Made by a program: the position numbers and the translations under genes
Part shown: one piece after another, positions 59,768 through 64,000 of the stretch
How positions within the stretch are numbered: the stretch's first letter is position 1
Layout: the number at the start of each line of letters is the position of its first letter
Origin: Trileptium ribeirensis
Lineage: Eukaryota > Nematoda > Enoplea > Enoplida > Thoracostomopsidae
Length of the DNA: 64,000 nt
Reading direction: 5' to 3'
Assembly (NCBI GenBank): GCA_030248225.1
Contig: JASANE010019293.1
Span: 62,001 to 126,000, forward strand
The notes under the pieces: generated by a model
What the model was told of the DNA's origin: nothing
The model's database searches: none
The model's input: the letters and a program-made list of their open reading frames with translations, nothing else

Positions 59768-60514
59768 ATAAATTAAATCGTATTGACCATTAAAACAGGA
59801 ATTGAATCATGAATACAACACGATGAACTCCTATAAAAATTAGTTTACTCTCTAATCCCACAATAAATGGCTACTGGATTCACCAGAAAAAAGCAGTCGA
59901 ATCGATGTTGTAGGGAGGTACTCCATGTACCTAAAAATCCATCACCTTTTTTGTTGCTTTACACATATCAGACATCACCTGCTGCGGCCTCTCCATACGC
60001 ACAAAATGGATGAAAAATAAAATATGGATTATAAATGATGGTCCATTGAACAGTCCAATATGCAAACAAAAAGTAATATGTGTTCATATAAAACAAACTA
60101 AAGCTGTCACAGGCAAAAAAGCAAATTTTTCGCAAACCGTTTGCGCATATTTCGAGGAAAATCAACAGCTATTCAATTGCTATTTGCGTATTTGTGATAA
60201 ACGATGACCTATTATTTATGTCCATTTTATAACTGCCATTTGAATTTTATATCAATACGGTGTTGGACACAAAGCCTATACTTAAGTACTTCTAGTGCTT
60301 CAAAACGCTAACAATCGGTGCTGCCTACACCACTCTATGATTCTTGCTAAAATTCAAAATATTAAGGGTGTTTTTCCAACTGAAATGTATAGGAAAGATC
60401 CCAGATCGGTATGATTTCCCATCAAACAACGTTTGTTCGGGTCAAAATAGCGGACTCTACCAGAATTGGACTAGCTCAATATTGTCACTAACAAACAACG
60501 CGCACTGGACTAAC
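59768..60514 (-). other. SKIC2 intron, unassigned part
   Basis: No exon, repeat or RNA recognised. Confidence 0.4.
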
Positions 60515-60687
60515 CTCTCACGAATACGAGCAAGCTCAGCCTTTCTCCTTGCTGCTTCCAGGAATGTATGATTTTCAGCAAAACTTCGCTTGAGCATATC
60601 TTCAACGCGTAGCTGCTCCACGTGTAGTAAATTCAGTACCATGCCATAAGTAACACGAAAATGTGATGCGAGAACGGTGGGTTTGCC
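60515..60687 (-). CDS. SKIC2: SKIC2, exon after the helicase core
   Basis: Acceptor TTATTAG, then [21 protein letters not shown] and [16 protein letters not shown], the winged-helix segment that follows the RecA core in Ski2-like helicases (the L-S-FR-TY-M-LNLL and VE-ML--SF motifs). The C-terminal part is a charged helix ([12 protein letters not shown]) leading into the arch. The donor leaves phase 2. Confidence 0.96.
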
Positions 60688-61290
60688 CTAATAAACACAC
60701 TACAGTAGTCATCAACAAAAACAACACCTGAGTAGTTACCGGCAGCACTTAGACATCAGGCACTTTTTGGACATTTCTGGTGGTTTGAAAATAAACACTA
60801 AAATTTGAGCCATGCATTCTCAATATCCCAGACCTCTGGTGGTTAGCCTTCCACAACCCGGCGAAGAAGGACAGCCGGCCCGATGGTGGTGCACGACGAA
60901 AATGGAGTAGAATGTCGAAATTTTTAAAAGGTCACAGTTTCCCTGATTTCCCCTATTTTCTCCAATTTTAAGCATACTCAGTTATCACCTACGCGTTTGA
61001 AGTCAGATGTCAACCAATCTATATTGTTTTTCGTTGAACTTTTCCCATGTATAAAATAGGATAATTTTGTTGGCTATGGTGTTTGGAGCTACATTAAACT
61101 TATATTGAGTACTGAAATATGACGTATCTTTCTATATTAAAATACAGCCCTGGCTCCTCCATTCGCTGAAAGTTTTGACAGCGGGCGTGAACTGTGGGGC
61201 GCCTGGTCAAAACTGGGGCGCGCCGGATTTTACCAGGGGGCGTGAATTAAATATCTTTCAGCGAAAAACACTACTAAAATTGTTAATGAA
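60688..61290 (-). other. SKIC2 intron with a small inverted repeat
   Basis: TTCGCTGAAAG (61160) and CTTTCAGCGAA (61255) bracket about 85 bp rich in gggcg motifs, possibly a tiny MITE. Otherwise unassigned. Confidence 0.45.
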
Positions 61291-61605
61291 CTGGCCCGTC
61301 CACAGTGGGGGAGCGGTGGGGGCACCCCCCTCCCCACTTTCCAAATCCGCCCGTGTTCGTGAGATTTTCCCCCGTGTCCGTCCCTCCACTCGGCCGAGAC
61401 CCCATGTTCAACTAATTCCAAAAAGTTTTTTATGTCTGAAAATTTGTTTTTGTTTTCAAATTGTTTTTTAACAATAATTACCACTATTTATAATGTTAAA
61501 ATATCATTTTTAGCTTGAAAATACATTCACAGTAGTAAAAATGCATGAAAATATGGAAATATTTAGAAGTTCCCCCACTTTTCGGAGGGGCTGTGGACAG
61601 GCCAG
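61291..61605. mobile_element. MITE with perfect 5-bp target duplication
   Basis: CTGGCCCGTCCACAG / CTGTGGACAGGCCAG termini flanked by atgaa on both sides (61286-61290 and 61606-61610). It is 315 bp and lies in a SKIC2 intron. With copy 47216 it fixes the target duplication of the family at five bases. Confidence 0.93.
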
Positions 61606-61610
61606 ATGAA

Positions 61611-62635
61611 TAGCTTCAGAAACAGCGCAAAAACGTCTTTATTGGTAGTAAAACCATCTTTTCGAAAAATATTTGCTGAAATTAGTCAAATTTTTTAATT
61701 CGAAAATAGGTTTTTTAAATCTTATCAATTTTTTACATCATCTGGGAGCCTTTGTACAGGGGAAGCCAAAAATTTTGCCAGTGGAAGCCAAACTTTTGCG
61801 AGAGAGACCCAACTTGGGGCACCCGTTTTTTGGCAGTGGGCGCCGAAAAAGTGACAGCCCCCTACTTTGGAGAAGCCGGAAGCCAATAGGGGTACATTGC
61901 ATTATGCAAAAAAAATAAAATCAACGAAGTCAACATTATTTTGATTTATTGACTAATCTACACTTATGCCGACATCAGTATCAAAGCGATACGATACAAT
62001 AAAGTTCCAGATTTTACATGCTGTATTTAAAGGGTTGAGATAATCAGACCCATATTTTAACAAAACGACATGACAGCAGTGATCATAGTTTTCTGTCCAA
62101 TAAAAGTTTAATGTAGATATAATGACGTGACGTAAACGTACCGAAGACGTTTTAAATTCTTTACTGCCAATGTATCACAGCTGCAACATTTTGATTAATT
62201 AATCAATAGTATTCTTAGGCATCAAACTGGCGATAACGCAAAAACTAAGTTCTACTATGCTCTGCTTGCAATCCAAACCGATTAAACTTGATTTCAGCAC
62301 AATAATTATTCCACTCGAGTTAAACAGGTAAAATTTAATAACGTGTGGCTAATTAATTATATATCGAAGAATGTGTTGGTTACGGCTTTTTTCAAAAACA
62401 TTTTTATAATACGATATATAAAAGGTTTGTTATTTATGATCAAAGCTAGTTCTCCAAAACACGTGTACCTATATTAATAAATATTATTGAACGCCATGAT
62501 TAGTTCGACAAAATGCAAAGAAATGGTAATAATCGCTCCCTAGCCACCATTACTGTATTGTTGGTAAAACTAGAACTTTGCAATCTACTCAAGTTTTTCT
62601 CAGCGTACGAGTGATGACATCGTTCGATCACTTAC
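61611..62635 (-). other. SKIC2 intron, unassigned part
   Basis: No exon. G-rich text at 61740-61880 (gccagtggaagcc, ggcagtgggcgcc) looks like a repeat remnant. Confidence 0.4.
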
Positions 62636-62866
62636 CATCATCATTCGATGCAGCGCTCCAAGTTCCGGCACGTCCACCTTGCACATAAGAATCACAGTGC
62701 CCGTTTTATCCAAACCGCGGCGACCGGCGCGCCCGGCCATTTGTGTATATTCGCCTGGATTGAGGTCGCGATTTTTGGCCCCGTCGTGCTTGGTCATCGA
62801 GTCGAAAACGACAGTACGCGCCGGCATGTTGACGCCCATCGCAAATGTTTCGGTTGCAAATAAGAC
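62636..62866 (-). CDS. SKIC2: SKIC2, exon with helicase motifs V and VI
   Basis: Acceptor ACACATAG, donor ATGATG|GTAAGT, 77 codons in phase 0. It encodes [17 protein letters not shown] (motif V region), [20 protein letters not shown] (motif VI with the arginine finger) and HRMMM, all essentially invariant in Ski2/Mtr4-type RNA helicases. ATP-hydrolysis arginines are intact. The LHRMMM-GKP join to the next exon follows Ski2 rather than Mtr4. Confidence 0.98.
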
Positions 62867-63693
62867 CTATGTGTGTTGAAATATAACTACGATATTCCGG
62901 TGTTATAAGTGACCCCTCACGACCCCTCCCCAAAGTTTTTTAACAAAGTTTTTTTCCGAAAATTTATTTTTCAACTCACAAGTTTTTGTGACTATATTTG
63001 GCTGTATAATCGTGCTACGTAGCCTGTAGGCTTCCGTTATGCTGCTATATATGTATTCTATCGTTCTGTTTACAGAGCTATATAACGTGCAATATATATT
63101 TAATGTGTATATGCAACATATTATACAGACGAAATGGAGCATTTATCGGTGCTAAAAATTTCCTCCAAACTCATTGTTTGTACACCCCAACTCGGTTGTA
63201 GACCCGACACTCGAAAGCTCCACTAGAATTTTGAACCCAGCGAAACCCCGGCTCAATTGCCACTGCGTTCCTGTTTTAATTTTGCTTATTCTTGAGTAAG
63301 CTTTCACAAAATAATTCGTTATACTGTTTTCTAAAAAAATATAAAAGGCGCACATCACAACAACCATCCAGCGTATTAATAATGTCATTTAATCAAAATT
63401 TTAAGTCAGGTATTTTATTATCGTTAACTAAACGATAAACGTTTTAATGCGGTTATCAGTGAGTCTTATTATCTGGCTGTGCTCATTAATCTACTAAACG
63501 CGCACAATTCGAGTGTTAAAACAGACACATACACATGCTGGTAGGTTCAGAATTATGTCGTATCGAACGCAATGTGCACACATTTGACAGTTAAACTGTG
63601 CCAACGTTTTAAAAACCATACAAAGAAACATATATTGAAATATTACAATAATACTATTCAAAGACAAACAGAAACAAACAAACAAACACTCAC

Positions 63694-63804
63694 CTTTACC
63701 AAGCCACGCTGAAACAACATTTCGACAACTTCTTTCAATATCGGCAAAATTCCGCTATGATGAACAGCCATTCCGCGAACACAAAGGTCGTGCATCTTGA
63801 GAAT
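63694..63804 (-). CDS. SKIC2: SKIC2, exon before motif V
   Basis: Acceptor ATTTTAG, donor GTAAAG|GTGAGT, 37 codons. It encodes [27 protein letters not shown], the conserved G-HH-G-LP--KE-VE-LF--GL-K segment of RecA domain 2, and joins VLFATETF in phase 0. This is the most upstream SKIC2 exon in the window; the helicase N-terminal half (Walker A, DEVH) must lie beyond position 64000. Confidence 0.97.
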
Positions 63805-64000
63805 CTAAAATATGTATTGAAGAATGCATTATGGATCAACCCAAGAAGCCCAATGGAAAGACAACACAGAACGTATTCAGCCTCGGCAAAGTGAAAAGAA
63901 ATAACATCTAATTGAAGCAGAGCGAGCGAAGCGAATAATGTTTCCATTCAGGGCTGTCGAATGAAAATCCTTAAAAATTTTTGTCGGTTTCTGTCATTCA
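63805..64000 (-). other. SKIC2 intron running off the window
   Basis: No exon before the edge; holds a short 'gagcgagcgaagcg' repeat-like phrase. Confidence 0.4.

Overview
This is an AT-rich stretch of animal nuclear DNA, most likely from an invertebrate. Genes are split into short exons with GT-AG introns of about 0.5 to 6 kb. Acceptors are usually TTTTAG- or TTTCAG-like, there are no operons, and DNA-transposon debris is very dense. I cannot name the species. 

Three protein genes can be assembled by joining exons in phase. (1) A complete four-exon + strand gene (4394-15370) encodes a 269-residue secreted or type I membrane protein of the MOLO1/TPM-like family (modulator of levamisole receptor-1). 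(2) The first three exons of CCDC93 (- strand, 36039 down to 30136) encode the N-terminal calponin-homology-like part of this CCC-complex (endosomal recycling) subunit. Its later exons were not found. (3) The C-terminal half of the Ski2 RNA helicase (SKIV2L/SKIC2, - strand, 63804 down to 42872) is present as eleven exons that join without a frame break and encode 633 residues up to the stop. The N-terminal half lies beyond the right edge. SKIC2 and CCDC93 lie head-to-tail, and MOLO1 is on the opposite strand. No functional link between the three is evident beyond neighbourhood. 

Most of the remainder is transposon-derived. A non-autonomous hAT family of about 1.1 kb (CAGGGAATAACCGG termini packed with CCGGAA motifs, 8-bp target duplications) has four full copies and several decayed ones. 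A second, internally deleted hAT (22800-24570) keeps a transposase C-terminal domain and a perfect 8-bp duplication. Two elements have 6-bp duplications and a small MITE family has 5-bp duplications. A piggyBac-type MITE (TTAA target) carries a tRNA-like segment. There are also several large fold-back elements. Insertions are nested up to three deep at 44553-47807. 

Layout: 1-4393 repeats; 4394-15370 MOLO1-like gene, whose first two introns carry tandem arrays of 123, 21 and 75 bp; 15372-30135 repeats and unassigned DNA; 30136-36039 start of CCDC93; 36040-42569 intergenic; 42570-63804 3' half of SKIC2; then the edge of its next intron.
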